This document shows, piece after piece, positions 26,097 through 33,792 of a DNA stretch of 64,000 bases (its first letter is position 1; each line of letters starts with the position of its first letter). Under the pieces are notes generated by a model. The model did no database searches, was not told where the DNA came from, and saw only the letters and a list, made by a program, of their open reading frames with translations. The position numbers and the translations under genes are program-made. The stretch spans positions 62,001-126,000 of the forward strand of contig JAEINO010000002.1 in NCBI GenBank assembly GCA_016342345.1. The letters run 5' to 3'. Source of the stretch: Pseudodesulfovibrio sp. (GTDB lineage: Bacteria; Desulfobacterota; Desulfovibrionia; Desulfovibrionales; Desulfovibrionaceae).

Positions 26097-26154
26097 GTTT
26101 ATGTAAAGATGACATAAATGAATCGGCACAGCGCGGATTCTCAAATAACACCAT

Positions 26155-27447
26155 ATGAAAAAAATTATGAATAGTTTAATTAATTGGCGCACCTGTGCGG
26201 CTTTATCCCTCTTGCTGGCAGGGCTTCTGGTTGTTCTTTTGGTGGCTCCGGTCATGGCAGAAGATGACGAAGGCATCATGAAAGTGAAGCTGGCCAAGAA
26301 GCCTGATCCGCTTGCCAAGAATGTGGAAGTCAGCCTGGACTATCTTTTTGAAGTCCTGGCTGACAGGTCCCTGTCGTTCGACACTACCCGGATTCAGCCA
26401 ATGCTGGATTTTGTTGCAGGTATGCAGGACGACCCCAAGGACATCGGTCCTGCCAAGCGGTTTGGCGGTTACGGCATTTGCTTGCGCAAGGAGGTGTCCA
26501 CTGATCTCGACAGTATCCTGCGGTATTTCTATAATCCGGACATTCCCAACTATTTGCTTTGTCCCGCAGTGCTCCGACTTTCCGGTTGGCATCCGGGCAG
26601 TGAATTCCTCTCTCGGAAAACCGGCATATGGGAAGAGTTGCCCAACTTGACTGCGCCGGTTCTGATTCGTGGCAGGGAATTTGAGGTCAATACGCCGGAT
26701 TCCTTTGCCGAAGCGTATTATCGTTATGATCTTGATCGGTTGATAGTTCTGCTCAAATATAACGGCAAAAATGTCGCCATTTCCATTTCCAGGCAGGACG
26801 ACGAGTCCGATGTGGGCCGTAAGGGTGCCATTCTCAACGATAGGGAATGGGAGTACTTTTATTCCGGTATCGAGGGTCTGAATAAGGGCATGATAAGCTG
26901 GATGGACACATTCATGTACAAGTCGGCTTCGGTTCAGGTCTTCGTGGAGCACGATGCCGATGCGCCCCGCAGTTCGGTTTTTCTGTTCAAGTGGCTCAAT
27001 GCTGGTTGGGCAGGCATGAATGTGGTCAAGCGCAGTCACATTTATGAAGGCAGTTTGCGGTACGCTCGCAGCTTCAGCAAGATTGTGGAATCTTCCATCC
27101 TGACCCCGGAGAGCGTTGCTGAAGGTCTCAGGAGTGTCATTGCCATGCCTGTGACCAAGGTGGACTCGGTTATCGAAGAGTATGCCAAAAACTTTGAAAT
27201 CCGTTTCAAGGACGATCCCAAGCTCAAGAAAAGGGAATATGCCAAGGTCATAGCCAATGGTGGATATGCCAAAGTGCTGGATGCCGACGCTCGCAGGAGC
27301 GTGCTGGCCCTGCAAAAGCTCAAGAGCATGATCGGCATGGATACCCTCATCGAGATGGAGGCCTCTCCTGTGGCCCAGGCACCTGTTCTGGTCGAGGATG
27401 TGTCTGATGTGGAAGCTGTTCAGGTTGAGGCCATGCCGGAAGGCTAG
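26155..27447 (+). CDS. Conserved secreted protein, unknown function
   Basis: A 430-residue exported protein. Long signal sequence with a hydrophobic core at residues 14-34 and a likely cut after VMA. The mature part has KNVEVSLDYLFEVLADRSLSF, split as KNVEVSLDYLF and EVLADRSLSF, then GICLRKEVSTDLDSILRYFYNPDIP, also seen as two blocks, and FLFKWLNAGWAGMNVVKRSH. The C-terminus is a low-complexity Glu/Val/Ala tail. No enzymatic or binding motif is recognised. It has its own promoter and terminator, so it is a stand-alone transcription unit. The function is unknown. Confidence 0.7.
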   Translation: MKKIMNSLINWRTCAALSLLLAGLLVVLLVAPVMAEDDEGIMKVKLAKKPDPLAKNVEVSLDYLFEVLADRSLSFDTTRIQPMLDFVAGMQDDPKDIGPAKRFGGYGICLRKEVSTDLDSILRYFYNPDIPNYLLCPAVLRLSGWHPGSEFLSRKTGIWEELPNLTAPVLIRGREFEVNTPDSFAEAYYRYDLDRLIVLLKYNGKNVAISISRQDDESDVGRKGAILNDREWEYFYSGIEGLNKGMISWMDTFMYKSASVQVFVEHDADAPRSSVFLFKWLNAGWAGMNVVKRSHIYEGSLRYARSFSKIVESSILTPESVAEGLRSVIAMPVTKVDSVIEEYAKNFEIRFKDDPKLKKREYAKVIANGGYAKVLDADARRSVLALQKLKSMIGMDTLIEMEASPVAQAPVLVEDVSDVEAVQVEAMPEG

Positions 27448-27473
27448 CCAGATATTCAAATGCACGCTATATT

Positions 27474-27511
27474 GACAGCGCACTGCAAATTGCGGTGCGC
27501 TGTCTTGTTTT
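27474..27511 (+). terminator. Rho-independent terminator
   Basis: GACAGCGCAC (27474-27483) pairs perfectly with GTGCGCTGTC (27495-27504) and is followed by TTGTTTT. It separates the 26155 gene from the tiny Cys-rich gene that begins at 27530. Confidence 0.85.
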
Positions 27512-27529
27512 CAAGCAAAGGAGATTCCG

Positions 27530-27700
27530 ATGGTGGTAAGTGAAAGTGATGCCAAGTTTATGTTCTGTCCGCTTCTCAAGACAAGCGACGATAAAATGAA
27601 AATGTGTCAGGTGGACCGGTGCATGATGTGGTGTTGGACAGACGATACCAAGCAAGAGGGTTATTGCGGCCTTGCCGGTCGGCCAGGTGCTTCCAAATGA
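27530..27700 (+). CDS. Tiny Cys-rich protein (56 aa), putative metal-binding
   Basis: ATG 27530 follows a strong AAAGGAG site at 8 nt, and the frame ends with TGA at 27700. The 56-residue product has five Cys in the pattern FCPLL...MCQVDRCMMWCW...YCGLAGR (Cys 13, 26, 31, 35 and 46), suggesting zinc or Fe-S binding. There is no signal peptide. It lies between a terminator and fliJ (44 nt downstream), so it may be the first gene of the fliJ transcript. I do not recognise a family. Support comes from the ribosome site, the Cys pattern and the fit between features. Confidence 0.62.
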   Translation: MVVSESDAKFMFCPLLKTSDDKMKMCQVDRCMMWCWTDDTKQEGYCGLAGRPGASK

Positions 27701-27744
27701 TGAGATTTCTTGCCCGGTTTTCCGGATCATGGCATTAAGCCCAT

Positions 27745-28185
27745 ATGTCCAGACCTTTTGCATTCAAGCTCGACAAGGTTCTCGAATATAGGGGACAGTT
27801 GGAGGAGCAGGCCAAGGCCGATCTGGCTCGTGCCGCTGAGGCCTACGAGGCCAAGGCCTCTGTTGTTGCGGAGATGGAAGCCAGCTTTGCCGCTCATCTG
27901 GACAGGGAAACCGAGTCCAGAAAGAGTGCCAATGACATGTGGCTGTGGCGTCAGTACAAGGACTCTCTTGAACAGGATATTTCCATTGCGCGCATGGACC
28001 TGAAAAGTTTGGAACTTAAATTGCAAAGGTGTCGGACAGTGGCCGTGGAACGCTCCAAGGAGAAGAAACTTCTGGAGAAGCTTAAGCAAACGCAAGCCAA
28101 GAAGTATCATGCAGAAGAAAGTGCCCGAGAAGAAAAGGAAAACGATGAAATGGCAACGCTTCGGTACGAATCTAAAGATTTCTAA
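27745..28185 (+). CDS. fliJ: Flagellar export protein FliJ
   Basis: Soluble component of the flagellar type III export apparatus; FliJ helps the ATPase FliI use energy and escorts chaperones. 146 residues, almost entirely helical coiled coil rich in Glu, Lys and Ala. Starts with FKLDKVLEYRGQLEEQAKADLA, here as FKLDKVLEYRGQLEEQA and KADLA, the typical family opening. Start ATG 27745. Its 3' end overlaps the next gene by 41 bases. The rest of the flagellar cluster is not in the window. Confidence 0.85.
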   Translation: MSRPFAFKLDKVLEYRGQLEEQAKADLARAAEAYEAKASVVAEMEASFAAHLDRETESRKSANDMWLWRQYKDSLEQDISIARMDLKSLELKLQRCRTVAVERSKEKKLLEKLKQTQAKKYHAEESAREEKENDEMATLRYESKDF

Positions 28186-28828
28186 GGTTCTCTTCAGCCT
28201 CGTTTTTCTGGCTTTGCTGAAGCTCGCCTTGTTCGGAGTGATGAGTGTCGATTCTCTGACACTTCAGGCCGTGCAAGCTGTCATGCCTGCCGCTGTTCCC
28301 GATGTTGCCGTGGCGGCTGAAAAAAAAGAGGAAATTCCCACACCCCTTGCTGACAAGGCTGACTCAGAGGCAAACAGGGCTGTTGAAGCCGAAGCCAATG
28401 CCGACGAAGTCGCTGCGCAGGCACCGCGTACCGAGAGTGATCTCCCTGAAGAATGGAAAGCCCTCAAGCGCAAGGAAGAGGAGTTGTCCATCAAGGAACG
28501 CACGTTGCGGGAAATGGAGGTCGGTATTCGGGCCGAGGCCCAGAGGGTCGAGAAACTTCACTCCGAGATAAAGCAGATGCTTGATGATGCCAAATCCATC
28601 AAGGACAAGCGCGTCAAGCAGTTGGTTGAAATGATATCCAATACCAAGGCCAAGAAGGCCGCCGAGATTCTTCAGTCCATGGATACGGATCTGGCCGTCA
28701 AGGTTTTGTCGGGTATGCGCGGACGTCAGGCGGGAGAGATTCTGTCCTTTGTGGAAGCCAAGAAGGCCGCCCAATTGTCCGAGCAGTTGACGAGATTGCA
28801 GATTCCTTTTCAGGATGGGAGCAATTAG
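28145..28828 (+). CDS. MotE-like protein with MgtE N-terminal-type domain
   Basis: A 227-residue protein with one N-terminal membrane helix (residues about 13-35), an Ala/Pro/Glu-rich linker, a long coiled coil (about 105-165: LKRKEEELSIKERTLREMEV) and a C-terminal helical repeat domain with KKAAEILQSMDTDLAVKVLSG and AGEILSFVEAKKAAQLSEQL. This layout matches MotE-family proteins encoded beside fliJ, which help place the flagellar stator or motor parts. Start ATG 28145 after AAGGAAAACG; starts upstream inside fliJ are less likely. Confidence 0.8.
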   Translation: MKWQRFGTNLKISKVLFSLVFLALLKLALFGVMSVDSLTLQAVQAVMPAAVPDVAVAAEKKEEIPTPLADKADSEANRAVEAEANADEVAAQAPRTESDLPEEWKALKRKEEELSIKERTLREMEVGIRAEAQRVEKLHSEIKQMLDDAKSIKDKRVKQLVEMISNTKAKKAAEILQSMDTDLAVKVLSGMRGRQAGEILSFVEAKKAAQLSEQLTRLQIPFQDGSN

Positions 28829-28862
28829 GCTGTTTTCGATTGTTCTTAAAGACTTCAAAAAG

Positions 28863-28906
28863 TCCAAGCCCTCGCGTATGCAATGCGCAACGGGCTTGGG
28901 CTTTTC
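28863..28906 (+). terminator. Rho-independent terminator after MotE-like gene
   Basis: CCAAGCCC (28864-28871) pairs with GGGCTTGG (28892-28899), followed by GCTTTTCTT. The loop region itself contains a smaller GCG repeat. Confidence 0.75.
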
Positions 28907-28956
28907 TTATGTCTGATCTTTTCCGTTTTTGTGCACGAACCGAGAGTTGAAGTAAA

Positions 28957-29703
28957 ATGATCCGTATCAAATTGATCCTGGCCTATGAGGGCACTGATTT
29001 TTCCGGCTGGCAGATTCAACTGCGGGACAGAACCGTTCAGGGCGAGCTTGAAAAGTGCCTTGAGACGATTGCTGGCAAGCCTGTTCGCGTGCATGGGTCG
29101 GGTCGGACTGATGCAGGGGTTCATGCCCTTGGTCAGGTTGTTCATTTTGATTGCGCCGATGATCGCCGGAACATCCCCTGGCAACGTGCGTTGAATTCTC
29201 TGTTGCCACGCGATGTCCGGGTGGTGGACTGGGCCGAGGTGCCGGATGATTTTCATGCTCGCTACGGGGCCGTATCCAAGACATATGAGTATGTGCTCTG
29301 GCACAAGCAGGAATTCTTTTTGCCCCATCGTCGCCGGTTTGCCTGGGATTGCGGCCCGGTCGAGTTCTCTTTGATGGAAGAGGCTGCCGCCGTGTTCATT
29401 GGTGAACACGATTTTGCCGCTTTCCAGAATGTCGGCACACCTGTTTCATCCACGATACGGATCATTACGGAAATTTCTCGTCATCCCGGTCTCGCGGAAC
29501 ATGAGACCGTCTGGCGGTTTTCTGCCAATGGTTTTCTCAAGCAGATGGTTCGCAACCTGATGGGCTGCCTTGTGAACTGCGGCAGAGGGAAGATTCGTCC
29601 CGAAGAAGTCCAAACCATTCTGGAAAACGGAGACCGCAGTGCGGCCCCTGCAACCGCGCCTCCGCAGGGTTTGACCCTGATGAATGTTGAGTATTTGAGT
29701 TGA
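28957..29703 (+). CDS. truA: tRNA pseudouridine(38-40) synthase TruA
   Basis: Makes pseudouridine at positions 38-40 of tRNA anticodon arms. 248 residues. The catalytic Asp is in the GSGRTDAGVHALGQV motif (residues about 48-62). Other family parts are AYEGTDFSGWQIQ, VSKTYEYVLW, GEHDFAAFQNVG and GFLKQMVRNLMGCLV. Start ATG 28957. Convergent with the permease gene that ends at 29738. Confidence 0.95.
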   Translation: MIRIKLILAYEGTDFSGWQIQLRDRTVQGELEKCLETIAGKPVRVHGSGRTDAGVHALGQVVHFDCADDRRNIPWQRALNSLLPRDVRVVDWAEVPDDFHARYGAVSKTYEYVLWHKQEFFLPHRRRFAWDCGPVEFSLMEEAAAVFIGEHDFAAFQNVGTPVSSTIRIITEISRHPGLAEHETVWRFSANGFLKQMVRNLMGCLVNCGRGKIRPEEVQTILENGDRSAAPATAPPQGLTLMNVEYLS

Positions 29704-29737
29704 TTTTTTTGGGATTGTTTGAATAAAGTTTCGTAGT

Positions 29738-30298
29738 TCAGGGCTGCGTACTGCTCTTGTTTGGTTCGGAAACGAGGGGGCAGGCCACGCTTACAACTCC
29801 CGCCACAATCAATGCACCCACAAGGCTCATCAGCACGAAAGCCCAAGTAAAATGCCAGCCGAAAGAGGCAACCATTACGGGCAGAAGAGCCGGTTTGATC
29901 GAACGGTTGCCTATGAAATTGGCAATATGAAAGACCGAGACTCCCTTGTCTTTCAATGTTTTGAAGAGTGGATACCATGCATAGACCGGTCCCATGGACA
30001 CAATCCCGGCAAGCGAGGAAAGGAAGAGCCCCTTCAAGCCGGAACCCTGCCCCAGAAAGCGTGTTATAGTTCCCGGAGATACCATTCGGTTGAACACAAC
30101 CATCATGACAAGTGCCAGACATATGGGCAGGGTCAGTTGCTGAAACATGGAAATGCAGATGTGTATTGAGCGGTTGGTGCTTTCCGGCGCAAAAATCAGT
30201 CCGATACCATACAGACAGATGATACCCATCGGGAACAGCCACGGACGTATCCATGTCATGTGCTGCATCAACCTGGAATATACGCTGTTCTGGTTCAT
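29738..30298 (-). CDS. Half-size permease protein (partner of 30295-31086)
   Basis: A 186-residue membrane protein with about five hydrophobic segments. Motifs SSLAGIVSMGPVYAWYPL and GNRSIKPALLPVMV resemble the permease fold known as DUF318/ArsP-like, but only half of it. It starts at ATG 30298 and overlaps the upstream gene by four bases (ATGA), so both halves are made together and probably assemble as one transporter. Earlier starts would run through the upstream gene. The substrate is unknown. Confidence 0.75.
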   Translation of the reverse strand: MNQNSVYSRLMQHMTWIRPWLFPMGIICLYGIGLIFAPESTNRSIHICISMFQQLTLPICLALVMMVVFNRMVSPGTITRFLGQGSGLKGLFLSSLAGIVSMGPVYAWYPLFKTLKDKGVSVFHIANFIGNRSIKPALLPVMVASFGWHFTWAFVLMSLVGALIVAGVVSVACPLVSEPNKSSTQP

Positions 30299-31086
30299 GC
30301 TCCCCACCCCTGCCATAAGACAACCAGGAAAGACATGGCCACGGCCATGACAAATCCGGCAAGGTTGCGCACCAGGGCAAATCGCAATCCCAAAGCCGCT
30401 GCTTCCGCAGGGAGCTGGATCAATCCGACATTGACCCAGGCCAGCATCAGGGCCGTAACCCCGGCCAATCCGATACCGGAATGTAGCAGGCCCTTTCCGA
30501 TTACGTAACTGTTGACGGGATTTCCAGCCATGACGCTTCCCAGAGAGGCTCCGCACAAGGAATCAACGAGGGGCGACCCGGAAAACAGGGAGAGGAGGGC
30601 TTGATCAGATATAAATCCACGAAAGAGACTCAGCAGCAGGATGACTCCCACAAGTCGAGGCAGGAGAGAGCCGAATTGACGTAATCCTTTTCTTGTGGCT
30701 TCGCTCCATTGTTCGAACAATGCAGGTTCGTTGGCTTGGGATTGGTCCGGTTTTTTTGCGGCGTTTGTTGACAGTGATTTCATGTAGTCGGCCACAGCTT
30801 CGGCCACTGTCCCGGAAATGTGTGTGACAACTTCGAGGTCATGTTTCTTGAGTGTGTTGGCAATATGTGGAGCAATATGGCCAACAAGAATAACCTTTGC
30901 CCCCATGCTCATGGCAAGCGAGGTCGCCATGACTCCGGCTCCGGGCCCGGATGAGGCCGGTGGCCCGTTCACGGACTCAAAGGACAGGTCATCGGTTTCG
31001 ACCACCACCAGATAGGCGGCTGTTCCCAGCTTGTGCTCCACTGAGCCGCTTAAGTCGGGTTGAGTGCTCGGAATTGCTATTTTCAT
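30295..31086 (-). CDS. NifX/NifB-like domain fused to half-size permease
   Basis: A 263-residue fusion. Residues 1-105 form a dinitrogenase iron-molybdenum cofactor-type domain: MKIAIPSTQPDLSGSVEHKLG, here MKIAIPSTQPDLSGS then VEHKLG, followed by SSGPGAGVMATSLAMSMGAKVI and TVAEAVADYM. After a linker, residues about 140-263 are membrane segments with LGSVMAGNPVNSYVIGKGLL, a permease signature. Start ATG 31086 after AAAGG. Such domains bind metal or metal-sulfur clusters in soluble proteins, so here it may gate or load metal for the two-part permease. The transport role is inferred. Confidence 0.8.
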   Translation of the reverse strand: MKIAIPSTQPDLSGSVEHKLGTAAYLVVVETDDLSFESVNGPPASSGPGAGVMATSLAMSMGAKVILVGHIAPHIANTLKKHDLEVVTHISGTVAEAVADYMKSLSTNAAKKPDQSQANEPALFEQWSEATRKGLRQFGSLLPRLVGVILLLSLFRGFISDQALLSLFSGSPLVDSLCGASLGSVMAGNPVNSYVIGKGLLHSGIGLAGVTALMLAWVNVGLIQLPAEAAALGLRFALVRNLAGFVMAVAMSFLVVLWQGWGA

Positions 31087-31544
31087 TGCAGCCTTTGTGT
31101 TTTTTTATATGCCATTATCGATTTTTCCCAAAAAAACGCAGCTTTTGTCAATGCATACTATTTTTGATTTCATGCTGATCGGAAGCAATAAAAAATATTT
31201 GGTTTGTATCAGTGTGCTTTGGTAAAATCCCGGAATGAAGTTGACTTGGGCCTGCGAGAATCTTTTTCATAAAAAGTGGTAGCTGCAAGGCGCAAGTAAA
31301 AACCGGGATCGCCGCGTATTCCTATAGGCAAGAGTCCTTTTTTTTCGCAGCAACGCCACAGAAGTCTTTTTCTGAAATTTTCCATGAAATATTTTTTTAT
31401 CGTCAATGCCCATCTGTCCAGCAGGCTGTTTAAAAAGTGGTAGCTGCAAGGCGCAAGGAAAAATCGGGATCGCCGCGTATTCCTATACGCAAGAGTCCGT
31501 TTTTTTCGCAGCAACGCCACAGATGCCGCTTTTTTAACAGCCTG
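31087..31544. other. 458-bp intergenic region holding two B-type repeats
   Basis: The first 170 bp (31087-31260) are AT-rich and should contain the promoter of the minus-strand permease operon; a TTGACA lies on the minus strand near 31148 but I see no well-spaced -10. The remainder is the tandem pair of B-type structured repeats. No coding signal is seen. Confidence 0.6.
31262..31375 (-). repeat. B-type structured repeat, unit B1
   Basis: Unit of about 114 bp that matches B2 almost base for base over the central 80 or so positions (GTGGTAGCTGCAAGGCGCAAG to GCAGCAACGCCACAG). Its outer arms are diverged (TCTTTTTCATAAAAAG on one side, AGTCTTTTTCTGAAA on the other). Inner hairpin in the sense of the upstream gene is GCCTAT-AGGA-ATACGC, with one G-G mismatch. 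Confidence 0.75.
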
Positions 31545-31548
31545 CTAG
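31420..31548 (-). repeat. B-type structured repeat, unit B2
   Basis: A 129-bp unit with terminal inverted repeats AGCAGGCTGTTTAAAAAG and CTTTTTTAACAGCCTGCT. It is followed by AG, so it ends in CTAG, whose bases 31545-31547 form the TAG stop of the DUF342 gene. The core aligns with the 160-bp A elements: GCAAGGCGC, the GCGTAT-TCCT-ATACGC hairpin and GCAGCAACG occur in the same order. Orientation relative to the ending gene is the same as in the A copies. Confidence 0.8.
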
Positions 31549-33446
31549 AGGATGGTTATTTGTCTGGTTGTTTCGTCCCAGAAAATGGTTGAGGCTTCGT
31601 TTCGTTTGGTGAATTGGAGCCTCTTGGGGCCGAATTTGATGATCGCGCCGGGGTGGATGAACTTCATGGCCTTGATCTTGATGCCGGAAAGTTCCTCCTG
31701 GCGGGCCAGGGCTAACTGGTTGAGTTGTTCACTCAGGGTTTTGCGTCGTTTGACCAGGGTGATGCGGTGCTTGAGGACTTCACTGACAGCGGTGCGTTTT
31801 TCAGGTGGTGTGCGTTCCAGAATGACCTTGGGATCATCACGACCCAATGCATCGTCGATCTTCTGAATGGCCTGCTTGATTTTGGATCTTTCAAGTCGGA
31901 GCTCTTCGTCCTCTTCGTGGTCGATGCGGACAGACACGGTGGTGGCAACGCCAAGTTCCGAGCCTATTTCGTTGACCTTCAGGCCTTTGGACGTGATTAT
32001 TTCGCCGCCCTGGACGATGCCTTTGCCTCGTGTTGCGAGGAACTGCCCTCCGCAGTGAATCTCCGAATTGGTCGTGTCGTTTGCGATGTGGACGTCGCCG
32101 CCTGCCTCGATATAGGCATTTGCGGCATAACTTGCGATGACATCACCTTTGGCGGAAACCTTGCCACCTTCGGGCATGAGGATGCCCCCGGAGACTTGGA
32201 TGTTGCCACCAGCAGTGACCATGGTGCTTTCCACGGACCCGGCCACAACGATGTGCTTTGGCGCGTACACGGAGAATCCGGCCTGGATGGACCCCAGTAT
32301 CTTTACGGACCCGTGTTCGACTATGACGTTGCCGGTATTGAGATCGATGTTCCCGTGAATGAGCAGACAGTCGGTGACCGAAAGTGTGTTGCGTTCCATG
32401 ACCATGATGCCCTTGGCCTTGGATTCGAAGGAAATTTCATCTTCCTGGACAATGACGTTTTCACCCGCGTGGATGTGCAATTCCTTGCCTGCGCTGGCCG
32501 GTATGGTCTTGCCGTAGATATCGATGCCGCCCTGGCCTTGGGTGGGTGGGTGCAACCGGCCTATGGTTTGACCTGCATCGACCATCGGGTAGGACCCGCG
32601 GTTGCGGAAATCAAGTCGTCCGGCTTCGTCTTCAGTGCCGGTCAGTTCGCGGGTTGAAACCAGATATTCCAGCCAGCCGTCTCGTCCCGGAATGGGGTGT
32701 TTGCCTTCCACTATGATCTGGTCCAGCAGGGGGCTGCCCAGTTGCTTGGCCTGTTTGAGCTTGGCATCAATGTCGTCGAGATCGAGATCGATGAGTACTC
32801 CCGTGTCACGCATTTCCTTGTCTATCCGGGCCGGTGTGATCTCCTGTCCCTTGAAATCCTTGTGGTGAAGATTCCCGGTGACCGTGATGGCATCCTCGGA
32901 GACAATCGGGATAGGATCAACAGTGATGGTACCCTCTTTCAGGTGGGCCATTCCCCATACCTGGGAGACATATGAATTGGTCAGTGGGTCGAAATCCACG
33001 TTTTCGCCCATTTGAATTTCGATGTCCTCGGGGTCGAAATGTGTCTTTGGCTGGGTGATGCGTCCATCGATTGTTTCGCCTGCCCGAGCCTCAAGAGGGG
33101 GATGTTTGCGAGCAAATCGGTCGCCCGGAAAAGTGGGGAAGTCAATATTACCCAGCGCAACAAGGGAGGCGTTTTGCGGTTCCTGGACTTCAATTCCGCG
33201 AATCAGGACGAGTCGCCGGAATTCGGAATCTTTTTGGATGGCATCGATAATTTGCCGGGCAATTTCGTCGTCGATGGGCAGTTTGACTCCTGCCTCCGCC
33301 ACCTGTCGCTGAATCATTTCCACGGAAGGGCCTTCGCCTCCGTTGGGCGGAAAGTAGCGACTGACGCCCAGTTTCATGCCATCTTCGGACATGGCAAAGC
33401 GAAATCTGGCATCGCCGTTGTCGTCTACAAAATTTTCATCCGCCAT
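31545..33446 (-). CDS. FapA/DUF342 family protein
   Basis: A 633-residue cytoplasmic protein of the flagellar-assembly-protein-A family (DUF342). The N-terminal part precedes a DUF342 core from about residue 200: GRLDFRNRGSYPMVDAGQTIG, split as RLDFRNRGSYPMVD and AGQTIG, then GIDIYGKTIP, and a right-handed beta-helix with repeating G-V-I-V/G-N-I turns (GNIDLNTGNVIVEHGSVKILGSI as GNIDLNTGNVIVEHG then SVKILGSI). A C-terminal coiled coil follows (about 520-590). Start ATG 33446 after GGTGA; GTG 33452 is an alternative. The precise role is unknown; polymer or cell-surface regulation is suggested for relatives. Its stop codon lies inside repeat B2. Confidence 0.85.
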   Translation of the reverse strand: MADENFVDDNGDARFRFAMSEDGMKLGVSRYFPPNGGEGPSVEMIQRQVAEAGVKLPIDDEIARQIIDAIQKDSEFRRLVLIRGIEVQEPQNASLVALGNIDFPTFPGDRFARKHPPLEARAGETIDGRITQPKTHFDPEDIEIQMGENVDFDPLTNSYVSQVWGMAHLKEGTITVDPIPIVSEDAITVTGNLHHKDFKGQEITPARIDKEMRDTGVLIDLDLDDIDAKLKQAKQLGSPLLDQIIVEGKHPIPGRDGWLEYLVSTRELTGTEDEAGRLDFRNRGSYPMVDAGQTIGRLHPPTQGQGGIDIYGKTIPASAGKELHIHAGENVIVQEDEISFESKAKGIMVMERNTLSVTDCLLIHGNIDLNTGNVIVEHGSVKILGSIQAGFSVYAPKHIVVAGSVESTMVTAGGNIQVSGGILMPEGGKVSAKGDVIASYAANAYIEAGGDVHIANDTTNSEIHCGGQFLATRGKGIVQGGEIITSKGLKVNEIGSELGVATTVSVRIDHEEDEELRLERSKIKQAIQKIDDALGRDDPKVILERTPPEKRTAVSEVLKHRITLVKRRKTLSEQLNQLALARQEELSGIKIKAMKFIHPGAIIKFGPKRLQFTKRNEASTIFWDETTRQITIL

Positions 33447-33788
33447 ATTCACCGCAAGGGAAAAACGTTAGCCTTGGCAAGGGAGAGGTGGCTGTTCCAT
33501 TTCAGAGCCTGTATTTTCTACGGTTCCTTTTGGAAAGTGGTCACAATTTTATTGCCTAGATAATCACATGATATTCATTGCTATCATAGGGGTGCAATTC
33601 CTGGCAAATGTGGGGAATCTCAAAAAAATGATCTAGGGAAACGCTGATTAATTCCATTTTCAGGAAGTGCTGTAGAATTGTTCGCTGGCAAGGCGCGCAA
33701 AAAAGTCAAGTCTGACGCGTGCTTCCTGCACGCTAGGGTTTGATTTTTTTGCAGCAACGAAGCCAGAGGGCAATTATGCAGTGCTTCC
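33447..33788. other. 342-bp intergenic region containing element A3
   Basis: The part at 33447-33632 should carry the promoter of the minus-strand DUF342 gene; I see no convincing hexamer pair. The rest is element A3. No gene is supported. Confidence 0.55.
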
Positions 33789-33792
33789 CTAG
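33633..33792 (-). repeat. 160-bp structured 3'-end element, copy A3
   Basis: Reverse-orientation copy, matching the minus-strand gene that ends here. CTAG at both ends (33633-33636 and 33789-33792); the latter contains the TAG stop of the BPL_N gene (33789-33791). Inner hairpin GCGTGC/GCACGC is perfect and differs from A1 by a compensated base pair. Unlike the other A copies it sits between two genes on the same strand, not between convergent genes. Confidence 0.87.

Noticed and set aside
26203..27483. 426-codon minus-strand frame opposite the secreted unknown gene
   Set aside because: The plus-strand reading has a signal peptide, promoter and terminator. The minus-strand frame is His- and Ile-rich without signals.
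31262..31548. Reading the B-type tandem repeat as a CRISPR or as coding
   Set aside because: There are only two units, each an extended palindrome, and the open frames across them (31209-31520) are an artefact of the duplication.
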